Below are positions 25,914-33,809 of a DNA stretch of 61,578 nt, one piece after another. The first letter of the stretch is position 1. Each line of letters begins with the position of its first letter. Source of the stretch: Candidatus Zixiibacteriota bacterium (lineage in GTDB: Bacteria > Zixibacteria > MSB-5A5 > SM23-73-2); contig JAUWYR010000010.1 in NCBI GenBank assembly GCA_030615745.1, forward strand, positions 1-61,578. Direction: 5' to 3'. Made by a program: the position numbers and the translations under genes. Under the pieces are notes generated by a model. The model was not told the origin of the DNA, did not search any database, and worked only from the letters and a program-made list of their open reading frames with translations.

Positions 25914-27215
25914 ATGAATGATAATAAAGTTCAAAAGTGCATATGCATCAAGAGATGGTGCTGGTGGATAAGTATAGGGCTTTTCTTTTTGCTTTTGTCT
26001 CTTGATCCATTCGGACTTATATGCTCAAAGGCACAGGCTGGTGTTATAAACTCCGCCCACGATGCTAATTGCTGTTCGGTCTGGGTATCGGGTGAAAATC
26101 CGACCTGGCTTGTCTCATTTGATAAATCTAAAGGTGGGGTGATAAGAACATTAAGACAGCCCTACGATGGTTCTAATATAGCTTCAACACATACTGATAA
26201 TGGTGGTTGGGGTAACTGCGAAACCAACTTTCTAACTGGTGGTGCGGGTAGGTGGTATCACAATATAGAAGATGAGAGTCCTTCAGTCACGGTAGTTGAG
26301 AGCACAAGCACCCGGTTCAGGTTCTATTTAGAAGCGGATTTAATATATGATGTATATGATTCTGGTGATGTAAAAGATACTATTACTTGCTACTATAATC
26401 GGATAATTTATGATAGAACGATAGTTACAACGGGACAGAATCGAGCAGGTGGCTGGCGACCCCACGTTTTTGCCTGGCTTCAATCAGCTATTGAAGATAG
26501 CATAATCTTTGCAGATGATGACGAGATAGATATTGTGAATAATATAACGCATACTGGAAATAAGTCTTTACCTACTGGTCAGGATACAGTTCACGCACAA
26601 GAGTTTATTAGAGAGGGTGCAGGGGATACGACTTTTTTATGCATCAATTATAGAAATCTATATCCAGGTAATATAGATATGTATGTATCACACGATGAGG
26701 CAACAAGACGTGGTAGCGGACACGCAGCAGGTGAGGGGGCAGTTGCTGGAACTTACGAGCTTAAGTTCTTTTATGAATTTGGCACATTAAATCACGATGG
26801 GACAGATGCTCAGGATAGATTTGTGGATTATATGTTTCCTTCTCCCATAACTATGACTTATGGAACTGGTGGAACGTGGGTAGAGACAAGGGGTTGTTAT
26901 CAAGTAATAGATGGTGGAGTCGATTCAGTTATCTTTACTTTTGTTAGGGACAGCTGGACAGACTCCACAGTTTACAATCCTGTAATAGAAGTTGCAAGCT
27001 GGGATGGTTTTATACCAGATACAATCTCAGTGGGTGGAGTTAAAAAAATCAAGGATACAGATTTTTACGCAGATACTGTGGATGCTAAGAATTTTCTAAT
27101 AGTGCATTATTTGGGTGATATATCAGGTTCTGATACGGAGATTATAATTCCAATTAGGGCAGGGGTAGCAGAAGGAATAAATAAACTTTTAGTTAAAAGA
27201 CAACAGAGGAAATAG
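25914..27215 (+). CDS. Exported beta-rich protein of unknown function inside the cassette
   Basis: The 433-residue product begins with a basic, Cys/Trp-rich N-terminus and a Sec signal/membrane helix (WISIGLFFLLLSLD...) with likely cleavage after KAQA. The remainder is beta-rich with many Gly, Asp and Thr and no domain I recognise; HAAGEGAVAGTYELKFFYEF and the Asp-rich turns suggest a secreted beta-sandwich or propeller. A signal peptide is unusual for a virion part, so it may act at the cell surface. The start region carries a copy of the TGCATATGCATCAAGAGA element (25938-25955). No good ribosome site is seen. Confidence 0.55.
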   Translation: MNDNKVQKCICIKRWCWWISIGLFFLLLSLDPFGLICSKAQAGVINSAHDANCCSVWVSGENPTWLVSFDKSKGGVIRTLRQPYDGSNIASTHTDNGGWGNCETNFLTGGAGRWYHNIEDESPSVTVVESTSTRFRFYLEADLIYDVYDSGDVKDTITCYYNRIIYDRTIVTTGQNRAGGWRPHVFAWLQSAIEDSIIFADDDEIDIVNNITHTGNKSLPTGQDTVHAQEFIREGAGDTTFLCINYRNLYPGNIDMYVSHDEATRRGSGHAAGEGAVAGTYELKFFYEFGTLNHDGTDAQDRFVDYMFPSPITMTYGTGGTWVETRGCYQVIDGGVDSVIFTFVRDSWTDSTVYNPVIEVASWDGFIPDTISVGGVKKIKDTDFYADTVDAKNFLIVHYLGDISGSDTEIIIPIRAGVAEGINKLLVKRQQRK

Positions 27216-27285
27216 CAATGAGATTTGAGAGCTGAGATTTGAGGAAAATTGATGCAAGAGACAAGAGATAAAATGAGGGAATGAT

Positions 27286-29151
27286 ATGAAAAAGATTATC
27301 TTTAGTTTGATTTTTATTCTTTTACTTTTCAGCACAGCTCAGGCGGACTTCTTTGGCACTTTTGGGACTGCTACTGAAGTGGATGATACCTGCAGACTTT
27401 ATTTTGAAACTTTTGATACGCTCGGACATTCAGCTAATCCAGTTGGTGATTCTATTTATGTTTTAAGGTTTGTGCGGGGAACACTTGTAGATTCCACCTC
27501 TGCTTCAAAGTTAAGGGAATATTACTGGGGTATCACAAAGAAAGCCTACGATGGAACTAATCTTGGACAATATAGTGTGGTAGCTTACTGGCGACCCTGT
27601 GTAGGCAAGTGGTATAATGATGCTGGATATTATATTGTCGAACCCGAGACGGTTTCTTATGCGAGGGGAGATACTATTCAAAGAGATGCTTCTACTTTTG
27701 ACAACACCTCTGATTATATTAAAATCTCAGAAGGCACAGGCACAGGGCAATTAGACCTATCTTCTGGAAAGGTGAAATTAGCGGGAATTACGCACACTGG
27801 AGCGACGATCCCAACGGTTACTTCGGTAACTAATAATGTTAATATAAATTCCAATGCAGATATAACAGACATAAAAAATCAGACTGATAAGCTCACTTTT
27901 GATGGGTCTAATAATATTTATTCCACACCACAGACCAATGTAACCGTCGGCACAAACAATGATAAGACAGGATATTCTTTGACTACTGATTATATAACTA
28001 AATCTGATTCGGGTTCAACTGGAGCTTCTTATCTCAGGACAAAATATGTAGAGGATAAAACAGGTTACACGGTCTCAACGGTTCAAGATAAAACAGGCTA
28101 TGCCCTTACTTCAGATTATCATACCAAAGCGGATACAACAGGCGATACTTCTTACCTTCGGACAAAACAGGTTGATGACAAAACGGGTTATTCTTTAACC
28201 AGCGACTATCCACAAAAATCCGATTCTACATCTTTCCAGGCTAAAGGCTTTTTAACAAAGGGTGATACTACATCTTGTCAGGCAAAGGGTTTTTTAACTT
28301 TATCAGATCTACCAACAATGGCAGATATTTTCTGGCTGAAGGATACAACAGATTATAAAGATTCATCTGGAACTATGGGAGAGTATCTGGTGCACAAATC
28401 TGGTGGTGGAGCTACAGCACAGGAGATATGGGAATATCAGGGAGAGATTACCTTACAGGATACTATCCCGAAAGTTTATGCGGTGAATATAACTGCTGGA
28501 ACTGACCCTGATAGCATAGCAAATCATGTTTGGAGTTGGTCTACAAGGACATTGACCACAGGATGTGGAACCGGGGCAAATCAGGTCAAAATAAAGGTAT
28601 TGCAATCCTCAGATTCAGCAGAGATTGTTGGAGCACAGGTTCAAATACTCAATCTAACTCAGACCTCGACTTTGGGACTTTTGACCACCAATGCAGAAGG
28701 ATGTGTGGTCTTTGCTCTGGATAATGATACTTTGTTAGTTAGAATATACAAGCCCGGATGGATGTTTACAGTTCCAGAAACCCTGAAAGTATCTGGTGAT
28801 ACAGATACAACGTATTACGGAGGACTTTTTGACCCTGGTTATCCTCCAGCTCCAGAGCTTTGTCGAGTCTATGGATGGGTTAAGGATATAAATGACTTAC
28901 CTGTTTCCGGAGCGAAAGTTCAAGCTAAAATCGATGAGATACCTTTAAGGTATCAGAGCGTTTTAATCAGTCCCTATTATAAAAAGACCACGACTGATTC
29001 GGATGGATACTGGTATCTGGACCTTTTCCCAAATTCAATCTTAAACCCGGACACCACCTCTTATATAATAATTATCTATGGCTCAAGGGGGACAATACTA
29101 AATTTGAAGACCGAGGTTCCTTTTCAAGGATCCTGGGAGTTAAGTTTCTGA
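27286..29151 (+). CDS. Tail-fibre-like repeat protein with signal peptide and regulatory-like Ig domain
   Basis: The 621-residue product starts with a clear signal peptide (IIFSLIFILLLFSTAQA). Residues about 190-350 contain a repeat with core DKTGYSLTSDY (variants DKTGYALTSDY, DKTGYTVS), a module common in phage side-tail fibres, interleaved with TKSDS/TKADT units. The last 95 residues (CRVYGWVKDINDLPVSGAKV...TTTDSDGYWYLDLFP) form a carboxypeptidase-regulatory-like Ig domain found in phage fibres. The mixture of fibre repeats and Sec signal is odd. The stop overlaps the ATG of the endolysin gene by one base. Confidence 0.65.
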   Translation: MKKIIFSLIFILLLFSTAQADFFGTFGTATEVDDTCRLYFETFDTLGHSANPVGDSIYVLRFVRGTLVDSTSASKLREYYWGITKKAYDGTNLGQYSVVAYWRPCVGKWYNDAGYYIVEPETVSYARGDTIQRDASTFDNTSDYIKISEGTGTGQLDLSSGKVKLAGITHTGATIPTVTSVTNNVNINSNADITDIKNQTDKLTFDGSNNIYSTPQTNVTVGTNNDKTGYSLTTDYITKSDSGSTGASYLRTKYVEDKTGYTVSTVQDKTGYALTSDYHTKADTTGDTSYLRTKQVDDKTGYSLTSDYPQKSDSTSFQAKGFLTKGDTTSCQAKGFLTLSDLPTMADIFWLKDTTDYKDSSGTMGEYLVHKSGGGATAQEIWEYQGEITLQDTIPKVYAVNITAGTDPDSIANHVWSWSTRTLTTGCGTGANQVKIKVLQSSDSAEIVGAQVQILNLTQTSTLGLLTTNAEGCVVFALDNDTLLVRIYKPGWMFTVPETLKVSGDTDTTYYGGLFDPGYPPAPELCRVYGWVKDINDLPVSGAKVQAKIDEIPLRYQSVLISPYYKKTTTDSDGYWYLDLFPNSILNPDTTSYIIIIYGSRGTILNLKTEVPFQGSWELSF

Positions 29152-29636
29152 TGTCGAAGATTAAGAGATTTTGTCGAAGATCAAAAGATTTGGAGATTGG
29201 ATTTAAAATTAAAAGATTAGAAAAGGAGTTTGAAAGAGCAGACCCTCGGTTAAGGGCGATTTTGTTTGAGCTTGCTTTTTTGGCCAAAAGTCGTTTAAAA
29301 AAAAAGCTTTTAATAACCCATATAGAGAGAACTCAAAAAGAGCAAAATCTTTTACACCGGGAGAGAATAGCTCAGGGATTTTTTGTCTGGGTAAATGGTG
29401 AAAAATTCTATTCTGAGGATAGGAAAAAACCAACCCTATCCCCACATCAGTCAAAGTCTTGTAGAGCAGTTGATCTGAGAAACAGAGATTTCATAGATGA
29501 GGAGATATTTAAGATGAAAAAACATTTAGATTTCTGGTTTCCTTATGGTGGGGGGAGACCGACTTTTCTCTGTCATAAAAACTCAGATGAGCATATTCAT
29601 CTGCAGGTGCCGGGTGAGATAGGTGGTAGGTTGTAG
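29151..29636 (+). CDS. M15-type peptidase endolysin
   Basis: The 161-residue product shows the zinc-ligand pattern of M15 D-Ala-D-Ala carboxypeptidase-like lysins: SPHQSKSCRAVDLRN (His and Asp ligands) and EHIHLQV (third His), preceded by LITHIERTQKEQNLLH. It should cleave cell-wall peptide cross-links. The N-terminus is basic and helical, without a signal peptide, so release would need the holin. It overlaps the fibre gene by one base. The final residues (IGGRL, stop) are encoded by a TAGGTGG heptamer array that runs on to about 29690. Confidence 0.78.
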   Translation: MSKIKRFCRRSKDLEIGFKIKRLEKEFERADPRLRAILFELAFLAKSRLKKKLLITHIERTQKEQNLLHRERIAQGFFVWVNGEKFYSEDRKKPTLSPHQSKSCRAVDLRNRDFIDEEIFKMKKHLDFWFPYGGGRPTFLCHKNSDEHIHLQVPGEIGGRL

Positions 29637-29698
29637 GTGTTAGGGAAAAAACTAACAACTAATAACTAATAACTAACAACTAAAAGATGGAGGTTAAG

Positions 29699-30010
29699 AT
29701 GTTACATTCGATTCAATCCTGGCTTTTATCTGGACTGGGAAGCATTATTGTTTTTTTGGTAGCATGGCTTACCAAGGAGTATCTGTTGCCTTATCTTTCC
29801 ACAGAAAGAAAAAGGAAGATGGCAAAGTATATTCTTTTGATTGCGGATGAGGTAACAGATTATTTTCTTCTAAAATGTCCTAAAAAGAGTTGGACAAAAT
29901 GGATAGACCAGGCAGTTGATAAGATAATAGAGATAACCGGGGTTAACAGGGAAATTGCTTTAAGAGCTGCCCAGGCAGCTTTAGCAAGAAAGTCAAAGAG
30001 TAAAAAATAG
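29699..30010 (+). CDS. Holin-like membrane protein
   Basis: The 103-residue product has one N-terminal membrane helix (SWLLSGLGSIIVFLVAWLTK), a basic middle (STERKRKMAKY) and amphipathic helices at the end, the layout of LL-H/r1t-type holins. It follows the endolysin and is the last gene of the cassette. I chose the ATG at 29699 because GGAGG lies 5 bases upstream. Before it, 29648-29683 is an AACTAAY 7-bp array. Confidence 0.65.
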   Translation: MLHSIQSWLLSGLGSIIVFLVAWLTKEYLLPYLSTERKRKMAKYILLIADEVTDYFLLKCPKKSWTKWIDQAVDKIIEITGVNREIALRAAQAALARKSKSKK

Positions 30011-30040
30011 AAGGTTCTTTCAGTTCCAAGATCACCTCCT

Positions 30041-30075
30041 AAATCCTCCCGCCTTTGGGTGGGAGGATTTTTTAG
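30041..30075 (+). terminator. Terminator closing the phage-derived cassette
   Basis: AATCCTCCC pairs with GGGAGGATT (CCCGCCTTTGGGTGGG core) and is followed by six T. It is 30 bases after the holin-like gene. Confidence 0.85.
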
Positions 30076-30127
30076 TAGTGTCTTAATTTGAGTTTTTTAC
30101 CCAATTCTAAAAAGTGAATTTGTTCTC

Positions 30128-30155
30128 TTGACATAATTTAATTTTTGATTATACT
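30128..30155 (+). promoter_or_regulatory. Sigma-70-type promoter for the DUF2283 pair
   Basis: TTGACA (30128-30133), a 16-bp AT-rich spacer and TATACT (30150-30155). The first gene of the pair starts 112 bases downstream. Confidence 0.6.
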
Positions 30156-30266
30156 GTAATTGAGCCGATAATAGAAAGTTTTCAAACAAGCTAAATTTTC
30201 GAATCGTTTTCTCTGTGAGGGATTTAAATAGTTGCAAAATTTGGTCGATATGAAGGAATAGAATGA

Positions 30267-30629
30267 GTGCGAGAGCCTAAATTTGATAAACGTGGCTATC
30301 TCAAACTGATTGGTTACGACGGGAAAACGTATTGCTTAATACGAAAAACGTGGGAAACAAAAACCAAACGTCCAGAAAGAGAATTTTTAAAATTAAATTT
30401 TGATAAAATCGAATTAACAATAACTTATCCCGAGGAGGTAAGGAGAAGCACTCAAAGAGCCTATTCAAAGATTCTTTACAGGAAGTTCTCTCGGATGACC
30501 ATTAGGGAAGGCATTACTATTCCGTGGCAAGGCTATATTGCCGTAGTGATAGATGAAAAGCAGAATCGGATTCAAAGCATTTATCCTACCCGGAAAATAA
30601 AAAAGGGTAAAAAATTATGGCCGAAATGA
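30267..30629 (+). CDS. Possible toxin: small basic protein upstream of DUF2283 partner
   Basis: The 120-residue basic product ends in a beta hairpin WQGYIAVVIDEKQNRIQSIYPTRK that resembles the final strands of BECR-fold RNases such as RelE or DUF4258 proteins. It starts at GTG, fixed by a stop codon directly upstream, with AAGGA at good distance. Its 3' end overlaps the DUF2283 gene by 13 bases, a toxin-antitoxin-like arrangement. Function is inferred from layout and a weak fold resemblance. Confidence 0.5.
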   Translation: MREPKFDKRGYLKLIGYDGKTYCLIRKTWETKTKRPEREFLKLNFDKIELTITYPEEVRRSTQRAYSKILYRKFSRMTIREGITIPWQGYIAVVIDEKQNRIQSIYPTRKIKKGKKLWPK

Positions 30630-30928
30630 AGATGAATATAAAATTTGATTACGATAAAGAAGCGGATGTCTTATATATTACTTTGGGCACTGGAGAGCCT
30701 TCTTATTGCGAAGAGATCGATGATATATTATTGGTAGAAAGGGGCTTTATTACCAATAACATTACTGGTTTTCGTGTTTTGGATGTTAAACATCACGGAA
30801 TTAAAGCCGTGGAAATTAGGGTTTTCCGAGTGTTAAAACAAGAAAAACCTCCACTTTGGGTTCCTTATTTTGGTGCACTTAAAGAAAGGCTCGAATCAGA
30901 ACAGTTAAAAAATATGATTTCTGCATAG
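30617..30928 (+). CDS. DUF2283 domain protein, antitoxin-like
   Basis: The 103-residue product matches DUF2283: KFDYDKEADVLYITLGTG, a LLVERGFITNNITGFRVLDVK strand pair and a helical end. Proteins of this family commonly stand next to DUF4258-type nuclease toxins. The ATG lies inside the 3' end of the upstream gene, with AAAGGG as ribosome site, so the two are co-expressed. The C-terminal helix (FGALKERLESEQLKNMI) could neutralise the partner. Confidence 0.75.
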   Translation: MAEMKMNIKFDYDKEADVLYITLGTGEPSYCEEIDDILLVERGFITNNITGFRVLDVKHHGIKAVEIRVFRVLKQEKPPLWVPYFGALKERLESEQLKNMISA

Positions 30929-31045
30929 TATTTTGATTAAGTTTCTCCCCTTAAAAGTTCCCCCTAACTCTATATATGACTTGCAATTCCTGAAGCCATA
31001 GCTGGTGTAATCCCAAGAGTTTGGTTTATTCACATAAAGTTATAA

Positions 31046-31498
31046 TCAATAAAGTGCAGAGCAAGATGGAATCTCTTAGAGGAAACTGCCCACTTAAAAA
31101 TCCTTAAGCCCGGCGGCGGTTTTCTGGATTCCACTCATTATTCACTTATTACTTTAGGTCCTGTCACATATTATGGAGTTTGGAGAGTTGAACTTTATAC
31201 TGATGGGCTCGAATTCGAAAGATATTACATTGTTTTTAGGGCACGCGATGAGTTTATGGCCTGGGGTGAGTGTGTAACTCCAGCTTATTACACTCGAAGA
31301 GGAGATGCTGATTGCGATTACGATGTGGATTTAGGTGATGTGATCTATTTGGCAAATTATTTGTTAAAAGGAGGAGATTCTCCTTTATTTTTAGAATTAG
31401 GGGATGTGAATTGCAATGGTGGTATTGCCTTGGATGACGTGATCTATCTGGCTAATTATCTGCTTAAAGGCGGACCAGAGCCCTGTGCTGAGCCATAG
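31046..31498 (+). pseudogene. Decayed secreted protein with intact dockerin-like tail
   Basis: The frame is open from 31046 (after a TAA) but offers no start codon with a ribosome site before 31256. It reads LLEETAHLKILKPGGG, then a beta-sandwich-like YYGVWRVELYTDGLEFERYY, and ends with two EF-hand-like units with the core DVIYLANYLLKGG, as in the two large propeller proteins at 40-44 kb. The upstream part and signal peptide are missing. An 80-residue product from the ATG at 31256 is possible but would lack export signals. Confidence 0.65.
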
Positions 31499-31695
31499 GA
31501 TTTAAGAATAAAACTGCTTAGAGTCCTATAACTCATTTTTATAAAAAGGGTTAGCTTCAAATTCATTTTTTCTAATAATTTTTATTTGCAAAAGAAGTTT
31601 GCAAAGTATGTGATTTTCTTTGCATCACGTTTTTTTACTTAAAGAAAAGCCCTTATCAGTTCTAAAAAATAACTAAATTTAGCGAAAAAAAATAC

Positions 31696-31723
31696 TTGAC
31701 AAGTTTTAAAGATTAACTATATT
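31696..31723 (+). promoter_or_regulatory. Possible sigma-70 promoter upstream of the RNA gene
   Basis: TTGACA at 31696-31701 and TATATT at 31718-31723 with 16 bp between. It would give a longer form of the transcript made from the sigma-54 promoter, or a separate constitutive start. Confidence 0.4.
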
Positions 31724-31775
31724 TAGATTAGAGAATTAGAGGGTTTTTTTAAACTTTAAGTTTATGGAGAGACAA

Positions 31776-31798
31776 GACTTAAAGTTATACTTTAAGTC
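31776..31798. promoter_or_regulatory. Palindromic operator next to the sigma-54 promoter
   Basis: GACTTAAAG-TTATA-CTTTAAGTC is a perfect 9-bp inverted repeat ending 12 bases before the -24 box. A related AAACTTTAAGTTT lies at 31751-31763. Similar ACTTAA dyads precede the sigma-54 promoter at 53.2 kb. A binding site for the activator or another regulator is likely. Confidence 0.55.
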
Positions 31799-31810
31799 GA
31801 AAAAAAGTTT

Positions 31811-31827
31811 GGCACAGGAGTTGCATA
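31811..31827 (+). promoter_or_regulatory. Sigma-54 (RpoN) promoter
   Basis: TGGCAC-AGGAG-TTGCAT matches the -24/-12 consensus completely, GG and GC ten bases apart. The expected start is about 31837. No protein gene follows before a strong terminator. Confidence 0.8.
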
Positions 31828-31836
31828 AGGATATAA

Positions 31837-31961
31837 ATTGAAGAAAGGGATTTCTAAAAATGTGATGTTGTTGAGGAAAATGGGAGTGGTGTGTGCTGGC
31901 GAAAAACCCCAGCCACCCCGAAGGACTCGGGGCATCCCCCCTCCACCACTCCCACTTTTTT
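31837..31961 (+). ncRNA. Sigma-54-dependent structured small RNA (about 125 nt)
   Basis: Between the promoter and a T6 run at 31956-31961 lies a compact RNA. Outer stem: TGGGAGTGGTG (31881-31891) with CACCACTCCCA (31944-31954), 11 bp. Inside are GCTGG/CCAGC (31895-31899 with 31909-31913) and CCCCG/CGGGG (31916-31920 with 31928-31932), so the 3' half is a two-armed junction that also serves as terminator. The 5' 44 bases are single-stranded, purine-rich and could pair with targets. A 33-codon frame runs through it but lacks a ribosome site and reads into the terminator. No known RNA family is recognised. Confidence 0.65.
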
Positions 31962-31964
31962 ATT

Positions 31965-32012
31965 AGGTGGTAGGTGGTGGGTGGTAGGTGATAGGTCATA
32001 GGTGATAGTTCC
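31965..32012. repeat. TAGGTGN heptamer array after the RNA gene
   Basis: About seven 7-bp units TAGGTGG, TGGGTGG, TAGGTGA, TAGGTCA follow the T-run directly. 31499-31690 and 32013-32095 hold nothing recognisable beyond AT-rich DNA. Confidence 0.85.
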
Positions 32013-32095
32013 CCGCCCTACCCCCTCCCAAAAAAAATTTAAATAAAATAAAAATCTTTATTATGAAAATATCCCCTCTTTTTTTAGAGTTTATT

Positions 32096-33289
32096 TTAGT
32101 GGGAATTTTCTTTTTCAATTCTTTTTATTATAACTAATGTAGAGTCGTCTTGCAATTTTTTATCTTTTTCAAAAGAGAAGACCGATTCTAAAATCTCCTC
32201 GGCTGACCTATCTTTATTTTTATAGACCACTTGGAAAAGATGTTGAATTCCAGAGTCGAGATTATCCAATCCTCTTCTCTCCAAAAGACCATCAGTATAA
32301 AGGAGAAGGCTATCACCCGGGTTAAGATATGCAAAGCCTCTTTTGAATTGCACTTCAGGAACTGCTCCGATCACAGTTCCACCCACATCGAGTTTTTCTA
32401 TATTTTCTCTTAAGAAAAGAATTGGTGGAGGATGACCAGCATTGACATAAAACAAAGAGCCATCTTTTTCCAGCTCAGCCAAAAACAGTGAGGTGAAACC
32501 TTTGGTTCTGTTTCTGTATATTACTCGATTGAGATTTTCCAAAACATGGACAAGTTTCATCTGCTTCTCATACCCCACCCTGAGTCCCATAACCACATCT
32601 CTTGCAACAAGGGCAGCAGGAAGGTCATGCCCACTTGCGTCTCCGATAACAAGTCCCAAAAGATCGGGATCAAAACTGAAAAAATCGTAGAAATCTCCTC
32701 CTACCATCTTAGCAGGAAGGGTTTTTGCAGCAATTTGATAGTCTGAAAATTTCGGAACTTTTCTTGGAAGGAGACTTTTTTGGATTTTGGCTGCCTGGGT
32801 GAGATTTTCTTTCAAACTCTGTGAAGATATCCGGTCATTGAGTATGCTCCTGATAATATTAAGGCAGACCTCGATCTCCACCCGCTCCCAACCGGGGTTA
32901 AGCTCGAATATAAGTATCCAAAAAGTCTCCTCTCCTACATAGAATCCAGCTAAGGTTGTTTCTTTTTGAGTCCTTAAATCAGGGATGATTTGAACCTCAG
33001 GATTATCGTAGATATAGCTTCCATGCTGGAGTAAAAGCTTTATTGCTTCCTGATTAGAATCAAGTATAGGGTGGGAGGAGCTCTCTTTTTGAAATTTTAA
33101 ATCTTTAACTAAAACAAATTGGTCCCCCTGCTCTTGGTAAAGTTTACCTCCACTGATATGGAGGTCTTTAACACAAGAACTAACTATCTCTTTCAACACA
33201 GAGGTCAAAAGTTTTGTCGGCTCCTCCCCTTTATCTATTTTCGAGAGGAGTGCATCCAACTCTCTGTAAAAAAGTTTAGGCTCTATCAT
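32096..33289 (-). CDS. SpoIIE/RsbU-type PP2C serine phosphatase with GAF-like sensor region
   Basis: The 397-residue product has an N-terminal GAF-like domain (about 15-165) and a C-terminal PPM phosphatase: QKSLLPRKVP, MVGGDFYDFF (metal Asp), IGDASGHDLPAAL, VNAGHPPPIL and LLLYTDGLLE. Such phosphatases dephosphorylate anti-anti-sigma factors in partner-switching stress pathways. No anti-sigma kinase or STAS protein is adjacent. AAAGGAG lies about 20 bases upstream and GAAAGAG nearer the ATG. Family firm, partner unknown. Confidence 0.9.
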   Translation of the reverse strand: MIEPKLFYRELDALLSKIDKGEEPTKLLTSVLKEIVSSCVKDLHISGGKLYQEQGDQFVLVKDLKFQKESSSHPILDSNQEAIKLLLQHGSYIYDNPEVQIIPDLRTQKETTLAGFYVGEETFWILIFELNPGWERVEIEVCLNIIRSILNDRISSQSLKENLTQAAKIQKSLLPRKVPKFSDYQIAAKTLPAKMVGGDFYDFFSFDPDLLGLVIGDASGHDLPAALVARDVVMGLRVGYEKQMKLVHVLENLNRVIYRNRTKGFTSLFLAELEKDGSLFYVNAGHPPPILFLRENIEKLDVGGTVIGAVPEVQFKRGFAYLNPGDSLLLYTDGLLERRGLDNLDSGIQHLFQVVYKNKDRSAEEILESVFSFEKDKKLQDDSTLVIIKRIEKENSH

Positions 33290-33704
33290 AATTTAGCTCT
33301 TTCGTTCTCCTTTTAAAATTAATAGCTTTACTTATACTCTGCTTATACGGAAAAAGTTTAAGTAGATTGGATTTTTTATCAGTCTTTTGAAAAATCAACT
33401 TTAAGAGGGGAACTTGGGTGCAAGCCTTTCTGGCCAGACAGGTAGGTTTGTTTGTTTTTAAGGTAAAGCTGACGTATATTATCAACCTACATCGATGACA
33501 GAATTATCAAATCACATGGGTAACACTTTTTGCATGTCATTTTATCCCGCCAAAGGTGGGAGAGGTAGACATGCCACGGGATAATAAAGTCATAGTCGAA
33601 CAGCCGCGTAGCGGAGGGTTTATCCCTCCGCGCAGAGCCATAAAGGCTCTGCTACGCGTGCTTTTACAAAGGTAATTTTAATGAAAAGTCTGTTTATCAA
33701 AAAA
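33290..33704. repeat. Intergenic gap with palindromic repeats
   Basis: No gene is seen. 33426-33446 contains TGGCCAGACAGG, a variant of the nomadic CCTGYCYGGYCAGG palindrome. 33601-33660 holds nested hairpins around GCGGAGGG/CCCTCCGC and AGAGCC/GGCTCT with CGCGTAGC/GCTACGCG ends. Confidence 0.6.
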
Positions 33705-33809
33705 TTACTGAGTTTTCTTTTTTCTTAAAGCGATAAAGACACAGATTCCGATGCCTCCGAAAAGTATTAGTGAGGTTAAGACGAGCATTATAACAGCAGA
33801 GGCTGGCAT
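33705..33809 (-). CDS. MetS-like small subunit of NSS transporter
   Basis: A 34-residue frame reads MPASAVIMLVLTSLILFGGI followed by GICVFIALRKKKTQ: one membrane helix with a basic end, the shape of the MetS/small-subunit peptides that accompany bacterial NSS symporters. Its ATG follows the symporter stop codon without a gap (TAA then ATG) and AGGAGGGG lies 9 bases upstream, so it is coupled to the symporter. Confidence 0.75.
   Translation of the reverse strand: MPASAVIMLVLTSLILFGGIGICVFIALRKKKTQ

Larger units (their letters stand above)
12600..30075 (+). mobile_element. Phage-derived head/lysis cassette (degenerate prophage or GTA-like element)
   Basis: Recognisable order: portal, large terminase, maturation protease fused to DNA ligase, small membrane protein, coiled-coil protein, decoration-like protein, major capsid, propeller/fibre protein, connector-like protein, small unknowns, two signal-peptide-bearing proteins, M15 endolysin, holin-like protein, strong terminator at 30041. 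I see no integrase, repressor, replication, tail tube, sheath or tape-measure gene, and no flanking att repeat. Host-type heptamer arrays occur within it. Composition is like the flanks. Confidence 0.75.

Noticed and set aside
29687-29698. Earlier ATG for the holin-like gene
   Set aside because: It overlaps the GGAGG ribosome site itself; the ATG at 29699 has proper spacing.
12600-30075. Attachment-site repeats or tRNA at the cassette edges
   Set aside because: I compared the flanks by eye and found no shared direct repeat longer than background and no tRNA-like sequence.
31870-31970. 33-codon Pro-rich frame in the small RNA
   Set aside because: No ribosome site at usable distance; it runs through the terminator stem, so its composition just mirrors the GC-rich hairpins.
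33517-33535. Sigma-54-like TGGGTAACACTTTTTGCAT
   Set aside because: The GG-GC spacing is 11 and the -24 box is poor.
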